Positions 11,708 to 22,850 of a stretch of DNA of 64,000 nucleotides are shown here, one piece after another. Position numbers and translations under genes: made by a program. The stretch comes from Aplectana chamaeleonis (Eukaryota > Nematoda > Chromadorea > Rhabditida > Cosmocercidae). Location: positions 1,054,001 through 1,118,000 of the forward strand of contig JAPDOI010000150.1 of NCBI GenBank assembly GCA_029168955.1, read 5' to 3'. The notes beneath the pieces were generated by a model that was not told where the DNA came from, searched no databases, and worked only from the letters and a program-made list of their open reading frames with translations. How positions within the stretch are numbered: the stretch's first letter is position 1; each line of letters begins with the position of its first letter.

Positions 11708-12500
11708 GCCCCGTTATAATTGGGTGATGGTCCTACTTAGTCCCCCCAAGGTCGCCCGTAGTCCCTTCTTGGTTGTCCGTAATCCCTCCTAGGTCGTTAA
11801 TGCGCCTGCACAGCTCGCACTCGACTGGATGCCGCAATGGTGTTGATGATATTATTGATTCAACTTTGTTCGGGGCTGCATTGGGAGGGATTACGGATGA
11901 CTTGGGTGGGGGGACTACCAGAGGACAATTCTGTTGTCCTTGTTTGCTTGAGTGATCGTTAGGTCCGCGACTTGCCTCTTCAAGAAAAAAAAACCTTCAA
12001 ATCTCACCAGCGCCTGGCGCGGGCGATTTAATTCTCACTGGCAGCTGGCGGTTAGGTACTCTCTGTGAAACATCGTAGCTCTCGCGGCTCAAGGCGCAAG
12101 CGGAGCGGTCAATTCTGCTCCCTCCGTCTGCCATGCGCTCTCTCACTGTCTCTAACCGCTACTCCGCACCAGTACGCGTGAAGACCATGAAGATTTCGCG
12201 GTTTTATAGCCTTTGCTTATCAGCTGCGCAGTTTTCTCGGCCTGAAACGATAAGAGGACCGGTGCACGTGACCGCCGCTCCAGCCACGGGTGAGATTTGA
12301 ATGTTTTTCCTCTTGAGGAAGCAAGCCACGGATCAAACTATACTTGCATATCCGCCGGGTGGGACTACGGACGACCTAGCGAAGGGACTGAAGAACAATT
12401 TTGTGTCTTTGTTTTGAGTGTTCTTCTTGCCTATCGACCGGGTGGAACTACGGACTATCGTCCAAACATGATGGAGGGGGGGGGGGCTTAAATGGTCCAA
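11708..12500. mobile_element. GGCCCCGTTATAATTGGG / CGACCGGGTGG repeat cluster
   Basis: Repeated, partly inverted words: TAGTCCCCCCAAGGTCGCC, GTCCGTAATCCCTCC versus GGAGGGATTACGGATGAC, and several copies of CCGGGTGGGACTACGGAC. The same CGACCGGGTGG motif and related end sequence define the 27185-27689 insertion, so this is probably one or two older members of that family. An 11-G run lies near 12477. Confidence 0.45.
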
Positions 12501-12658
12501 CTGCTGCGATAGAAGAGGCAAGTGAATCCGTTTTAGCAACGTTTTCCCAGCTGCGTCCGAGGGAGGGGGTCACTAGGGTGAGCTGAACCCAAAGAGTATG
12601 TAGTCCGTCCCAGATTATTCAGGGATCGCGGAAGTTATGCGGCTGTTTGGCAAAAGAG

Positions 12659-13151
12659 TTAAAGGCAGTGTTCACGATGAAAAAAGTTTTCGAAATTCCA
12701 CTAGGATTGGGTAGTGGAGGGACACTCTGTAACGTTAACTTCGAAAGAAAGCATGAAAACGAGCCAGGAAGAGCCCCAAAAGAGCCCGAAGTTGCAACTT
12801 CGAGCGCATTGAAAACCCCAAAAGCGCATCACACGCCCACCGACGTGAATAAATGAATGCTCGAGATCGTGAGATGAGCGATGATTATCAATGATCAGCC
12901 CCGTTCTTCCCTTCATTCTCAGCTTCTCTCTTTACTCAGGTCAGTTCGCATAGATCGGCTGCAAAGGCGGAAGTTACAAGCCTCGGACAACTCGTCCACC
13001 ATGTTTCCATATCTCAATTTTTGAGGGGGCATACGTACGTTCACAGAAGGTCTTGTATGATTTCAGAGACACCATTGGAATCATCATGGGGCCGTTTTCA
13101 TGATAGGCGGAAAAACAGAAAAACGATTCTCATCGTGGACACTGCCTTTAA
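12659..13151. mobile_element. TTAA-flanked MITE, GCAGTGTTCACGAT type
   Basis: Starts TTAAAGGCAGTGTTCACGAT and ends ATCGTGGACACTGCCTTTAA. Its interior includes GGGTAGTGGAGGGACACTC, CAACTCGTCCACCATG and GGTCTTGTATGATT, shared with copies at 13358, 44151 and 60918. Confidence 0.75.
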
Positions 13152-13357
13152 GCTTGATTGAAGGTTCGACGAGAGGGGTCAATCGCCTAACGTTTGTTTT
13201 TCCTTCCCTCAACTCTCTCATGAAAACACTGTTTTGGTTTCGTTCCGTTTTTGAGCCGTCAGGAGGCCTTGATAGCGGCAATTTGATCGAAACCTCTGCC
13301 GAAGAATAAACAGTTTCACCAGTTAGAACATGGATTGGCAGACAAGACTATGAGGAA

Positions 13358-13850
13358 TTCAAAGGCAGTGTTCACAATAAAAAATGTGTTTCAGTTCCCA
13401 CTAGGAATGGGTAGTGGAGGGGCACACTGTAACGTTGACGTTGAAAAAACGCATGAAAACAAGCCAGGAAAAGCTACAAAATAGCCCGAAGTTGCCACTT
13501 CGAGCGCAAGGCAAACTTGAAAAGCGCAACACACGCCCACCGACGTGAACAAAGGAACATTCGAAATCGTGAGTTGAGCGATGGTTTCCGAACAAAAGCC
13601 CCGTTCTTCCCTTCATTCCCAACTTCTCTCTTTACTCAGGTCAGCTCGCATACATTAGCTGTAAAAGGCGGAAGTTACAAGCCTCGGACAACTCGTCTAC
13701 CATTTGCCCTAGCTCAATTTTTGAGGGACCATAACTCCATTCCCAGAAGGTCTTGTACGATTCCAGAAGCATCATAGGAATCAGAATGGGACCGGTTTCA
13801 AGATAGGCAAAAAACAGAAAAGCGATTTTTATCGCGAACAGTGCCTTCAA
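13358..13850. mobile_element. GCAGTGTTCACGAT-type MITE flanked by TTCAA
   Basis: Begins TTCAAAGGCAGTGTTCAC and ends CGCGAACAGTGCCTTCAA. The interior is collinear with 12659-13151. The changed flank (TTCAA instead of TTTAA) appears on both sides, supporting a target duplication rather than a fixed terminal sequence. Confidence 0.75.
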
Positions 13851-14722
13851 GAGAATGTATATTTCGTCATTACAAAAGCAAAATCAAGTGAAAAAAATCG
13901 GAATTTTGCTGGAAAACGCTCAAAAACAAGGTATAACGGCTAATTACAGGAGCAGGCCGGCCCCCTAATTAACGAGATTTTCATGCCTGTTCATGCGCCT
14001 TTATTTTGCGGTTAAAGGCAGTAGACACGCTCGAAAATGGTATTGATTTATGACATAAATCAAAGGTTTGGAGTTGGTTGTAATGGGAACTTGAAAACGA
14101 ACAAAAACTGTCCGCAAATAGAGGAATAATGGTTATTTTGAAAGTGGACGAGTTTTACCGCGCTCGGTTGAAACAGCGAATATTATCAACAAAACAGTTG
14201 TGATTGAGAAGCCGATATATTCCTACAGACTGTACTGAAACGTTCATCTCGTTGGAAGCATCAAAAACCAGTCAAAGTGACCGTATGAGTACTATCAATC
14301 TGGACGAGTTTGTATTTTGGGGCGGGGTTACAAAAGCTCAGGGCGGGGTTGCAGAAATTTTTCATTCTGCATTGCTAAAATTTAGTAGTTTTGACTCATT
14401 TTCGACGCTTCCAACGGCGTGAGAAGTCTACTAGGAGCCATGCGACTCCAGAAACGTAGTAATCTCAGCAACTTTTCCGAGCGTGTCTGCTGCCTTTAGG
14501 GTAGTCAGTAGTATCCAGAAGTGCTCAGAAACCACTTCAGAAACAAATTGAAAGTTGACAAAACTTGCTTTTACACTAATCTCGGTAATCGGGGGGAAGG
14601 ACACCAAGCAATTACTTGCACCTGAGAGTTTTTAATTCAATTTTTTACCTATTTTCACTTTTGTGATGCCCAGCTCTACACTTCCATGAGGATACCGATT
14701 TTATCGCGAACCCTGCTTTTAA
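13851..14722. mobile_element. Old GCAGGGTTCTCG-type MITE split by a nested element
   Basis: Outer fragments 13851-14011 and 14499-14722 match, in order, the array element at 28031-28480 (GGCTAATTACAGG, GCCGGCC, TTTATTTTGC; then CCAGAAGTGCTCAG and ATCGCGAACCCTGC). They are interrupted by the element at 14012-14498. Confidence 0.55.
14012..14498. mobile_element. GCAGTAGACACGCTC-type MITE, nested
   Basis: Ends TTAAAGGCAGTAGACACGCT and CGAGCGTGTCTGCTGCCTTTA are inverted repeats. It lies inside an older element of the same clan. Confidence 0.65.
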
Positions 14723-15393
14723 TCAGAAAATGGAGCGCGCAAAAAGACATCGCAACTCCCTGTTTAGATGAAATGAAAAAATTCTAAAGTAGCTTCGTGA
14801 TCTGAAAACTAATGAAATGAGACTGAATCCCTCTTTTATACCGCCAGTTTACTTTTGTTTAAGAGAGCGATCGCGCGATCGCTGATCTCTTTGCAACCAT
14901 TCAAAAATGTTTTTGGTGCTCCAGTGACGATCATCTATCGGTATTCGTCCACGAATTTATAGGGATCATAAATGGCCATTCACGAAGCAGTAGAGCATTA
15001 TTCACTGAAAGATTTTATTGAGTATAAACTGATAAAATGCTACGTTTATGTCTTCGAAAGCGTGGGTTCGATCGAGTGCAGCATGCTCTCCTCTTTTGTT
15101 TTGCAGGCTCAGAATATTTGGTACTTAGAACTTAGCGTTTTTATAGTAATTTCGAATCGAGTTTTCGAGTCTTGATGTTGACTGCTTCAGATATTACTAT
15201 GACTCGATCTCGACTGAAACAGTCGACATCGAGTCATTCGACTGTAATTTGAACTGTCAAAATTCCGAGTTGAGCCAAGATCATTCGTGACTCCATTTAT
15301 GCGCTTTCCTTAGGAGAAATGTTGCGAAATTTTTACTCGCGCGTTCTGATCCATCCGCTCTCTCGTTTCGCTCGTTTGATTTTTTTACTAAAT
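14723..15393. other. Intergenic, nothing recognised
   Basis: Unique sequence with a GAGCGATCGCGCGATCGCT palindrome near 14866 and an ACTCGATCT...GTCGACATCGAGTC partial inverted repeat near 15200. Confidence 0.35.
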
Positions 15394-15954
15394 AGTAAAG
15401 GCAGTGGTCGCGATAAAATATGTTTGTCTCCCTTTCCTCTCCAAACCCTCTCTTCTGGGTTTGGAATAATAGGGCCAACAAGGGTAAATCGCGAAAAAAC
15501 CGCTATTCTGGGCCAAACTTGAAGCCTGAACTTTCTTGTCTTTGATGGTGGACGAGCCCACTCCACATCATCGGGATCGATGACCTCTTATATCAAGAAC
15601 ATCAGCTAGCTTGAAATCGAATTTCAATCAATGAACTTTCGGGTTTATGTACTCATCTAGTCAAAAACATTGACTGGAGTGCTTTCTTTCATTGCTCAAC
15701 TGTTTTTATCAGGTGAATTTGCATTTATTTCTCCCACTGAATGTCGATGACTTTCGACTGCTCGGCATGAGACTGCGATCTTTTTTTTTCGGCGCTGTGC
15801 ACGTGTGCACGTGCTGGCTTTTTTGGGCTCTAGAAACTCTTATTCTATGCCCGTTTTTCACCGCGCTACCTTCATAGTTTCTCAGCTATTTTTGATCTAA
15901 GCTGATTTTAATAGTTTATTAGATAACGTTTTTCATTGCGACCACTGCCTTTAA
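15394..15954. mobile_element. GCAGTGGTCGCGAT-type MITE
   Basis: AAAGGCAGTGGTCGCGATAA to TTGCGACCACTGCCTTTAA. Internal GTGCACGTGTGCACGTGC palindrome and GGTGGACGAGCCC block are shared with array copies at 30250, 34438 and 38626. Its right TTTAAA is also the left end of the next element. Confidence 0.75.
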
Positions 15955-16405
15955 AGGCAGTGTTCACGATAAATTTCACTTCCGATATCTCCACGGCTTA
16001 CGGAAGGTCTGGTGCCCTATATAGCAAGGCATGCTTAAAAAGGACACGAAAGACGCGTTTTTGAGCGAAAATAGGCCCTCTCTTGTTTACGTTGATTTTT
16101 GAGCGTGGAGGAATTGACCGCTAGAAGGATGATACCTCTCAGTGCAATGAAGCAATCAGCTCACTTATCAGCACTTCCTTCACTTCCTCATTCTTATAAT
16201 CTGAGTCTTCATTTGTTATTTTCTAGTGGCGGATCTGGGGCACGCGGAGTGTCTGGGGCACCAAAACGCTTGTTTGCAGCCGTCATTTTGCAGCTCCTGG
16301 CTCGTTTTCTACCGTTCCTTCGACACTGAGAGCCTAGGATCCTTCTCGCCTATCATTTCACTGTGAAAAGTCAACGAGGATGATCATCGTGAACGCTGCC
16401 TTTAA
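15951..16405. mobile_element. GCAGTGTTCACGATAAATTTC-type MITE abutting previous one
   Basis: Begins in the shared TTTAAAGGCAGTGTTCACGA and ends ATCGTGAACGCTGCCTTTAA. The interior has GGTGCCCTATATAGCAAGGC and GGATCTGGGGCACGCGGAGT. An inverted copy is at 55904-56318. The 76-codon frame at 16099 is conserved only because the repeat is. Confidence 0.75.
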
Positions 16406-17100
16406 ATGGAGATGCGACGAAGGAATTTTTCCTTCTTCGGCTTTATATTCCTTTCGCGGTTCTGCACCGGAATCAAAAATGGCTATTTTAGCATAACATT
16501 TTTCTGGTCTGATTGAATTACAACACCTCCCGTATCTTTCGGCCACTGGGCGCGCTAGAGCGCCGGCGAGTGCCATTTGGCTCCGCTTTTGAATAACTCG
16601 CTTAAAAATGGTCAAATCTGTCAGATTTGGGATCAGCATTAAGAATGCGACCTAGTGAGTATTTTTAATCTTGGAATGGAACTCAGTGGAAGATTTCGGG
16701 TTACGGTAGTTCATGACCCTTCTGTTCAAATGGGGCTGTTGCGATAAATAGTTTTTTCGACGTTTCCTCGTAGTTAGCACATTTATATAATATTTTTTAT
16801 CCTTTGACACCCTCCTAGAGCATTTCTTGCAATGTCTTGCCGAAATCTGAGTATTCCTAAAATGCGATTACAATCCGATAGGTCCGACAGGTCGTGCTTG
16901 GCTAGCTCATTACCGTCTCAAAGCTCACTAAGCTATAGGTCCTTTGTTTGGAGAAAAATAGCCCAATGTCAAAGATTTCGATATTTGTTCTGAAGGACCT
17001 CAGCTTAACCAGAATTAAAGCCGAGTTGTGCTCGCCAGATCAAACCCATCGTCCGGTGACTGATGTTGTGCCTTCAATGTTCTTGTGTCAACTAGCCGAG
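16406..17100. other. Intergenic, nothing recognised
   Basis: No exon, RNA or repeat that could be supported. Confidence 0.3.
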
Positions 17101-17107
17101 TAATGCA

Positions 17108-17182
17108 GAGCCGGTGTCGGTGGTATAATGGTAACACTCTCGCCCGGAAAGCGATACGAAGCAGATTTGAGTCCTGAGTTTT
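17108..17182 (+). repeat. tRNA-like element (pol III boxes), probably SINE head or tRNA relic
   Basis: TGGTATAATGG matches the A box, and AGATTTGAGTCCTG resembles a B box. The hairpin TCGC-CCGGAAA-GCGA has the length of an anticodon arm. TTTT follows at ~17180. The acceptor stem does not close, so it is not called as a functional tRNA. The loop CCGGAAA is identical to that at 21116-21122. Confidence 0.4.
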
Positions 17183-17727
17183 CTATTGAACTCAGCTGCC
17201 TCGCAATATTTTGTGACCATACATCATGTTATAAAAAAGCACAAAATGTCCAAAAACAAAGTTTTGTATTCAACAAAGCTACCTCGTGACACCTTGTTCA
17301 AAAACACTTAAAACGTAGATATTAATTTTGAAATACCCCCTCCACTAGTCTTGAAATTGTCAGCATGATGCCTGACCATACCTAATGTGATCAATGAGCA
17401 GAGCTCAATAAACGATGCTTTGTGTTTGGAACGGTTGTCAATAAATGTTCAGAACGATAAACACAAGTTAAGCGATCAGAATGTGTATGCACACGACATC
17501 GTGGTATCATAAATCAGATTTTCCTCTCAGAGAAACATTTGGCTGCTGTGAAAATCTCGACAAGCTTAACAGATACTGCCCGCTTTCAAAATAATTATAA
17601 TATTCCTCAGAATCAGAATGGTCTCAAGCGCCCGAAATTCCCAACATTACACTAGGATAAATGTTCTCGTAAATGACGAGAAAATATGTAGATTTCTATC
17701 CAATCATATAATCGCTACTACCAGTTT

Positions 17728-17847
17728 CGCCCGGATCATACTTACAGCGGCGAGCGACGCGTCGCAATGTTTGCCATCCCTATAAACCAAAAAATCGGTA
17801 TGACTGATGTGCAGTGTCGCTGGTCGCGGGAAGTATGATCCCGGCCT
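17728..17847. mobile_element. Hairpin MITE, GGATCATACTT ends
   Basis: CGCCCGGATCATACTT at the left pairs with AAGTATGATCCCGGCC at the right, enclosing CGGCGAGCGAC...CGCTGGTCGCG. Length and G+C-rich interior resemble the 8922-9057 element; possibly a sister family. Confidence 0.5.
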
Positions 17848-18550
17848 TAGAGAAAGCTCAACCAACTGACTTTCGCTAATCTATGGATAGAAGAAAATCT
17901 ACTTTTCTTCAATAATGGGCACCTTTCGCCTAGCATAGCTTCTCAACCACAGACAGTTGAAATTGTTATGATGACAAAGAAAAAACTAGGTTCATTCGAA
18001 AAATCGGCAAAATTCGACGCAAAGCTGTGCTCTCCACATCTAACTGAATATCCCGTCAGCAGTTCCAGTCAACCGCTGTTGCAGAACGATGATAATCGTG
18101 CCGACCCCCAGGATTTTTCGGGCTGGGATCCCTCATTCAGTAACACCGGGTGGGGGGGGGGGGGGGCGAGCAATTCAGGCTGACTAAACATTGTACCCCG
18201 TGCGAACTCCGGTCTTCACAGTCCCCTTAGCCGGTAAATGGAGGTCCGCTCACTCAATATTAATGCTTCACTTGTCAATGATATAGAACTGTAGGAGCAG
18301 ATAAAGCCCTTAGTGGGACCTTCCTATTCCCTAGCAAGTTCGAGGCTCGCGCTTCATCCCTGAAGCGGTAAGCCTTAGCTTGCTTCGAAGTTGATTGAAC
18401 TCAACCACTGTCACGCCCCCCACGGTCACAAAAAACCGTAGGGGGTAAGGAGTCAATGATCCGAATCGTGTAGATGGCCAGCTGTTCAAATGTCGTCAAC
18501 CGAGTCAGCTCGAAGCCCATTTCCCCACGCCATATGTGGCCCTGGTTTGC

Positions 18551-19170
18551 TTAAAGGCATCGTACGCGCTGAAATCCGCTTTGCATTTTTTATGCTCAAT
18601 CTCTTCCTCGGGTCCCTGTGAGAACGTACAACGAGCTTGGCAAAACGTACCATTGTGAGCATAGAGGAAGTGGAAAGTAAGGAATTCCGCCAAAAGGGGC
18701 CGGCCCTTCCGTCAGTCATTTGGCACTTTCGCAATATTTGAGCAGAACGTCGCATCGCTAAGTACAGGGCATGCCACTGTACGCTGACGCACCGTCGGAC
18801 GAAAGTGGCATTATCGACTGGAAATTTCTCGTCACACAACGAGCGAGGACGATGTGCAGGGACCAGGTGAGCATTTTTGTTAGTCAGTGCAAGTCAGTGC
18901 AGTCAGTGCATTGTAGTCGTCGGCGAATTGTATCCAACGCTGCGCCAATGGACAAATTTTAGAACTGCTCCTTGCGCCATCCGCGTAACTGTCCCGAGTC
19001 GATGCCGGCGCGAATTTCAAATGATTTGCAGAAGGTGGTTAAAAGGGTTCTTCCTTGAAAAGTTAACGTTTTCGAGGGGACTTTTCGCTAACTTTAGTTA
19101 CTATAGGGGTGTAACAACTCAAAAACACTCAAAAACGAGACATGGTTTTCAGCGCGTACGATGCCTTTAA
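18551..19170. mobile_element. GGCATCGTACGCGCTGAAA-type MITE, copy 1
   Basis: Starts TTAAAGGCATCGTACGCGCT and ends AGCGCGTACGATGCCTTTAA. The interior runs opposite to copy 2 (19167-19687). The two meet head to head through one TTTAA. Interior words GGGCCGGCCC, TCCGTCAGTCATTTGGC and GCATGCCACTGTACGCTGACG are shared with copy 3 at 23368. Confidence 0.75.
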
Positions 19171-19687
19171 AAGCATCGTACGCGCCGAAAACCATGTTTC
19201 GAAAAGCCCGCTCAAAAACCTTAATTTTTCAACAAAAAACTTTGAAAAAATCTGAAAATCATTTGAAATTCGCGCCGGCATCGACTCGGGATAGTCACGC
19301 GGAGGGCGCAAAGAACAGTTCTACAATTCGTCCATTGGCGCAGCGTTGGAAACAATTCACCGAGGACGCCAATCTGCACATCGTCCTCGCTCGTTGTGTG
19401 ACGAGAATTTTCCAATCGATAATGCCACTTTCGTCCGACGGTGCGTCAGCGTACAGCGGCATGCCCTGTACTTAGCGACACGACGTTCTGCTCAAATATT
19501 GCGAAAAAGCCAAATGACTGACGGAAGGGCCGGCCCCTTTTGACGGAATTGCTTACTTTCCACTTCCTCTATGCTCACAATGGTACGTTTTTGAGCAGCC
19601 AAGCTCGTTGTACGTTCTCACAGGGGCCTGAGGAAGGGATTGAGCATAAAAAATGAAAAGTGGATTTCAGCGCGTACGATGCCTTTA
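19167..19687. mobile_element. GGCATCGTACGCG-type MITE, copy 2 (inverted)
   Basis: Shares TTTAAAAGCATCGTACGCGC with copy 1 and ends CAGCGCGTACGATGCCTTTAA. Internal order matches 23368-23905 and is the reverse of copy 1. Confidence 0.75.
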
Positions 19688-20829
19688 AGCTCTTCATTAT
19701 TGAGCCAGTGATATGCGTATGCCAGACCGCTCACCGCGCAAACACATCCTCCTCACCCGGTGGCATGCTCCGCCGTGGAAATACATATGTCCGCCCGCTC
19801 ACCCCGTAAAGCCATGCGCATAACCCGGTGAAATTCATGACCGCTTGCTAACCCGGCAAGACGCTCCGCCCACAAATTAAGTCTGCTGCTCAGACGGGGA
19901 GCCTACTTTTCGGCCTCTCACCCGGTGCTATTGTCTGAGCCGTGGTCCCAGCTCGACTAGGATTGCGCTGCAGCTATCCGCGATTGCCTGGAGAAAGCTT
20001 CGTCTGTTCTTTAGTACTTATTATAATTGTGCTCTGGACGAAAGATCGTATATCGAAAAGATTCGAGTGACCCTGTTTTGAGATCCGAATTTTTTTTTGT
20101 TTAGATCCGAATGACCCCTACTCGAAGTTCGGATTTTGAATAGGTTCCAATAAATTCGGCTTGAATATATTGGAATTTTTTTTTGAATAATTGCAATCGA
20201 CAACCTGAAAACGACCCAGTCGAGCAGTGAATGTAAATCTGTGGAAAAAAAACCCAAGCGCTAATACAGCGCTAATAATACTGTCTAGTGAGGTTATTGT
20301 GGGAGCTGAACAAAATTATGGAGTCCGTTTCCAGATTTTCAAAGACTTACTGAGGGTTTAAAGTTACAGTAGTTACAGAAAACGACGGTCATGAGCTTAT
20401 AATTTCTCTGAACCAGCATCTCAGGGCGGGATTTCAAGCAGACATTTTGTCGATGCCCAAGAGATACTTGATACTATTCGTTTTCGCAGATGCGTTTACG
20501 GTCTAAACACCTACCTTGTTAGTGAGCAGTGTATTACATATGTATCGACCGGAACGGTCATGGCACACGGCACAGGCGTGCTCAGTCCGATAACAAAGGG
20601 TGGAATTTTTACGCTCATCGACCGCGCTGGCTGCAGCCGATCGGCCGACCATGACGGGCTCTAATTTTTGATGAATGCACAGTGCACAAAGTTCTCAATG
20701 GCTTCAAAGTTAGGGTGGGAGCCGATGACATTTTTAGAACGATTCCTTCAATCACTCGATCTGGTAGGAACAAGATAACTTCTGCTCGATACAAAAATTC
20801 CTTGCGCTCCAATTTATATACAAACCGTT
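19688..20829. other. Intergenic with CACCCGGT motif cluster
   Basis: 19730-19940 has five spaced CACCCGGT/AACCCGG words, perhaps a degraded minisatellite. 20090-20170 repeats TCCGAATnnn. No gene recognised. Confidence 0.35.
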
Positions 20830-20945
20830 CTTACACGATTTTTGGAAGTTTTTTGCCGTAACTGCTGTTTAAACTTCAAATAAGTTAAGCAATATGTTTA
20901 AACTTCAAATAAGTTAAGCAAAAAAACTTCCAAAAATCGTGTAAG
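20830..20945. mobile_element. Hairpin with 25-bp perfect arms
   Basis: CTTACACGATTTTTGGAAGT TTTTT at the left is exactly mirrored on the right. Between the arms lie two direct copies of AACTTCAAATAAGTTAAGCA; a third partial copy is at 21458-21474. It could be a tiny TIR element or a hairpin RNA source. Confidence 0.55.
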
Positions 20946-21085
20946 ACTTAACTAGGGCATCGTCTTGACAGGTCTACGACTGTTAGATAGTCTCTGGCGG
21001 TATACCTGTTTCATCCCGTTATGCGGGCGAAAGGATGATTGCTTCGGTGAAGATTTACCGAGCAGTTGAGTGAGAGCGGCGCTGG

Positions 21086-21158
21086 GGCTCCGGTGGTGCA
21101 GTGCGATAAGGCGCTCCCCCGGAAAGGGAATATGCTGGTTCAATCTCGCCCGGAGCCA
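21086..21158 (+). repeat. tRNA-like element with closed acceptor stem
   Basis: GGCTCCG (21086-21092) pairs perfectly with CGGAGCC (21151-21157) at tRNA length (72 nt). The D-arm region TGGTGCAGTGC is near an A box, GGTTCAATCTC is a one-base-short B box, and TCCC-CCGGAAA-GGGA forms a 7-nt anticodon loop. Loop position 33 is C rather than U and the T stem is poor, so a tRNA pseudogene or SINE head is likelier than a working tRNA-Ser(GGA). Confidence 0.45.
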
Positions 21159-21832
21159 AGCGTTTTGCGATCAACTCAACACCTTGTGTAAACAAACCGT
21201 TCTGATCCACCTACCTCGAATTGACAAAGTCTCAGACGTTCACGACAGATTTTTAAGCGAAGCTTGGCTGTGAAAATACTAAAGCCGTAGTGCTTCTTTT
21301 AAAATTAGAAAATTACATCTGAGATCTTCTTAACACTGCTTTTAGTCTATGTTGCTGTGTATAATATTACTGTGCTTACTTTTCACCGCATGTGCCTTAT
21401 GCAACGTAATGAACATAGACATGAATATAAAAGAATAACCTCCAAATCCGTCTTTCTTCAAATAAGTTAAGCAGATAATAAGAGAAAACTGCACGCCGCC
21501 AAGGCAGTCGCTGAAGGTTTTTTAATATTGACGCAGGCAACGAGGCGCCAAAAGATTTCTAATTTACCAGAATGAGATAATTCCAAAATCTTTTGATGTG
21601 GTCAGTATACCCAAGCGGAACACACGTTCACCTACTGTACACAATAAATACCAACGACAAGATTTAATCGAGGCTATTCTAAATTTTCCAAATTTTAGGC
21701 CTCTTTCAGAGTTCATTCGCTGCGCGACGCGATGGGATGAAAACCATGAGCATCGATCGAGGTCGCGCCGCACGTCGATCTGCATTCAAAACATGACATC
21801 GCTGCGATCAGCGTTGGAAGTGTGAAATGCGC

Positions 21833-22299
21833 CTTAAAGACATCGTACCCGCAGAAAACCGTATACTATTTTTTATGTTTCTGTGTAGCTTGGCCTCTGT
21901 AGTGAACGAAAATGTCGAAGGAGCCCATGAAAAACCTTTATTTGTAAAGAAAAGTCATTCGGAACACATTGTAAATACGAATTCGAACTTCGCGCCAAAA
22001 TCCTTTTTGAGGCTTTTTTGGTTTTGGAAGCCTCGTCACTGTCATTTTCGGAGTTTTTCTGCATGAGGAGTTCGTGCCGTAACTATTTTTCATGTTGTCT
22101 TAGAGTCGCATCAACAATCTAGGAAAAAGTGCTAGATGACTAGTTAGATGTGGTGGCGGATCTTCATCTTTGACGCCTTCCAACCTCAATGCCCCACGTT
22201 TTTGACGAGCCAAATTTTACCAGTGTGGTCTAGCGGGCTCAATCATGAAATTGAGCCTGAAAAATGAAAATTGATTTCCAGCGCGAACGATGCCTTTAA
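21833..22299. mobile_element. GGCATCGTAC subfamily MITE (AGAAAACCGTATAC)
   Basis: TTAAAGACATCGTACCCGCA to CCAGCGCGAACGATGCCTTTAA. Interior GTGTAGCTTGGCCTC and CATGAAAAACC are shared with 60192-60659 and, inverted, with 52833-53299 and 40225-40702. Confidence 0.7.
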
Positions 22300-22339
22300 T
22301 GTTCATTTGGATGGTAGTCTTATAGTATCGGATAGAATC

Positions 22340-22470
22340 TATTAACCTCTTTTTTCAGGACCGAGTTCCGAATAATATTCGAATGACACCATTATTCGAG
22401 GACCAATTATCGAATAAAGTTTGAATGACACCATTATTCGAGGACCGATTATCGAATAGAATCCGTATGG
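22340..22470. repeat. Short tandem repeat, ATTCGAGGACCGATTATCGAATA unit
   Basis: At least two near-identical ~60-bp units containing TGACACCATTATTCGAGGAC in tandem, with a decayed third. No coding frame. Confidence 0.6.
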
Positions 22471-22629
22471 TGCGATTTTAGAATTCCCGAATTCAAATAG
22501 GAATTCGAATGACAATTACTCGGATAATTTAATTCGAAGCTATTGGAATGGCACAACTATAGTACTCATTGACATCTAGCATGCTGAATTACAATCAGCA
22601 CAACCCAATTTGACCGTTTTGGTTTCCTC

Positions 22630-22850
22630 TTGTCGGTGTACTTTGCGTTGGCGCAGCACGCAGTTTGCGCCAAAGCAACCTATGTACAGTCGGCACTGAT
22701 CGGTCTGAAAGTTTGCGTTTCTTATTGTGCGTTGACGCAAACTTGGTGTGCGTATTTTTTGACTATGTGTGCATCTATTTTGCGCCAACGCATAATAAGG
22801 AATGCAAGGAATCAAAACGGTCAGTCCGTGCCGACTATGGAGTCCGCATG
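22630..22850. mobile_element. GCGTTGGCGCA foldback repeat
   Basis: Repeated and inverted TGCGTTGGCGCA, TTTGCGCCA and GCGTTGACGCAAAC words across ~220 bp. A related single segment (GCGTTGGCGCAAACTCGG) occurs near 24817. Confidence 0.45.

Noticed and set aside
18146..18168. G-run as a regulatory quadruplex
   Set aside because: A homopolymer of ~15 G next to no gene; likely slippage or sequencing noise. Similar runs at 7425, 11010 and 12477.
18486..18839. 117-codon minus-strand frame
   Set aside because: It lies within a repeated MITE (copies at 19167 and 23368 with shifted frames); no selection for coding.
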